From contig NZ_PEBU01000006.1 of assembly GCF_002887595.1 (NCBI RefSeq), forward strand, positions 1 through 64,000: 64,000 nucleotides of DNA. The letters run 5' to 3'. The DNA is from Bowmanella denitrificans. Its GTDB lineage: Bacteria > Pseudomonadota > Gammaproteobacteria > Enterobacterales > Alteromonadaceae. Of this stretch, positions 63,653-64,000 are shown in pieces (the stretch's first letter is position 1; every line of letters begins with the position of its first letter). A program made the translations under genes and the position numbers. A model generated the notes under the pieces. It was not told the origin of the DNA. It saw only the letters and a program-made list of their open reading frames with translations, and made no database searches.

Positions 63653-64000
63653 ATGAGTATCAATCCAAAATCCGCCTATCGACGCATATTGTTAAAACTC
63701 AGTGGTGAAGCCCTGATGGGCGAAGAAGGTTTTGGTATCGATCCCAAGGTGCTGGATCGTATGGCACAGGAAATTAAAGAGCTGGTTGAACTGGGCGTGC
63801 AAGTTGGCCTGGTGATCGGCGGCGGTAACCTGTTCCGCGGTGAAGGTCTGGCGAAAGCCGGAATGAACCGCGTGGTGGGTGACCATATGGGCATGCTGGC
63901 GACGGTAATGAATGGTCTGGCCATGCGTGACGCTTTGCACCGAGCCTTTGTCAATGCCCGTTTAATGTCTGCCATTCCCCTAAACGGCGTATGCGACGCC
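63653..64000 (+). CDS. pyrH: uridylate kinase, N-terminal part (continues past the window)
   Basis: The first 116 codons of UMP kinase, which makes UDP for pyrimidine nucleotide synthesis. [20 protein letters not shown] and [11 protein letters not shown] are the amino-acid-kinase family signatures typical of PyrH. The frame is open to the window end, so length and stop are not seen. ATG 63653 is preceded by AGGA (12 nt, rather far). Order rpsB-tsf-pyrH is conserved. Confidence 0.95.
   Translation, partial: MSINPKSAYRRILLKLSGEALMGEEGFGIDPKVLDRMAQEIKELVELGVQVGLVIGGGNLFRGEGLAKAGMNRVVGDHMGMLATVMNGLAMRDALHRAFVNARLMSAIPLNGVCDA

Overview
The window is a chromosomal segment of a marine-type gammaproteobacterium, most likely order Alteromonadales (Alteromonadaceae-like). 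Evidence: gene order map-glnD-dapD / rpsB-tsf-pyrH and ppnN...queF/syd...yqcC-truC-yqcA as in enteric gammaproteobacteria, large TonB-dependent receptors, DUF3192/DUF3301/DUF3549/DUF2789 family proteins and short palindromic repeats. It is ordinary dense chromosome (mostly core genes, many 1-14 nt overlaps) with accessory islands. The species cannot be named from the sequence alone.

Layout. 1-71: last bases of a 5S rRNA and its terminator. 0.27-6.1 kb: acyltransferase, a CadC-like membrane-bound regulator, tmcA and an acyl-CoA thioesterase. 6.1-12.2 kb: complete cytochrome bd operon cydA-B-X-D-C (minus strand), including the 34-residue CydX, with an FNR-like site upstream. 12.2-22.6 kb: a sulfide/persulfide-response region: sulfide:quinone oxidoreductase behind a sigma54 promoter, a divergent FisR-like activator, a BigR/SqrR-like ArsR repressor with the paired cysteines, DUF2892 protein, an outer-membrane barrel / LolA-like / RND exporter trio, rhodanese, TauE/SafE permease and a persulfide-dioxygenase-like metallo-hydrolase. 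24.5-28.5 kb: thiamine uptake operon behind a TPP riboswitch (TonB receptor, thiamine-binding protein, PnuT, kinase). 28.5-30.5 kb: HxlR regulator/HD protein pair and tRNA-Trp, whose 3' end and terminator are repeated 447 bp downstream around a MITE-like element. 30.5-35 kb: holD-rimI, prfC, argS. 35-43 kb: TonB receptor, PAS/MCP transducer, GDP-mannose genes, ComEA. 43-50 kb: repeats, NAD-type isocitrate dehydrogenase, HDOD-like protein, ppnN, diguanylate cyclase and a 23-residue mini-gene. 50-57 kb: queF, syd, small proteins, a CsrB-type regulatory RNA, a YqcC-TruC fusion, YqcA. 57-64 kb: dapD, glnD, map, rpsB, tsf, start of pyrH.

Working together: the sulfide region joins oxidation (SQR), persulfide handling (dioxygenase, rhodanese), sulfur-anion transport (TauE/SafE) and two different sulfane-sulfur sensors. 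An 18-bp motif shared by the RND-operon promoter and the dioxygenase promoter links the two halves. Sulfide inhibits haem-copper oxidases, while cytochrome bd is the sulfide-tolerant oxidase, so the adjacency of cyd and sqr is functionally sensible. The CsrB-like RNA with an upstream GacA/UvrY box implies a Gac/Csr global regulatory circuit.

No CRISPR array, prophage, transposase gene or defence island was seen.
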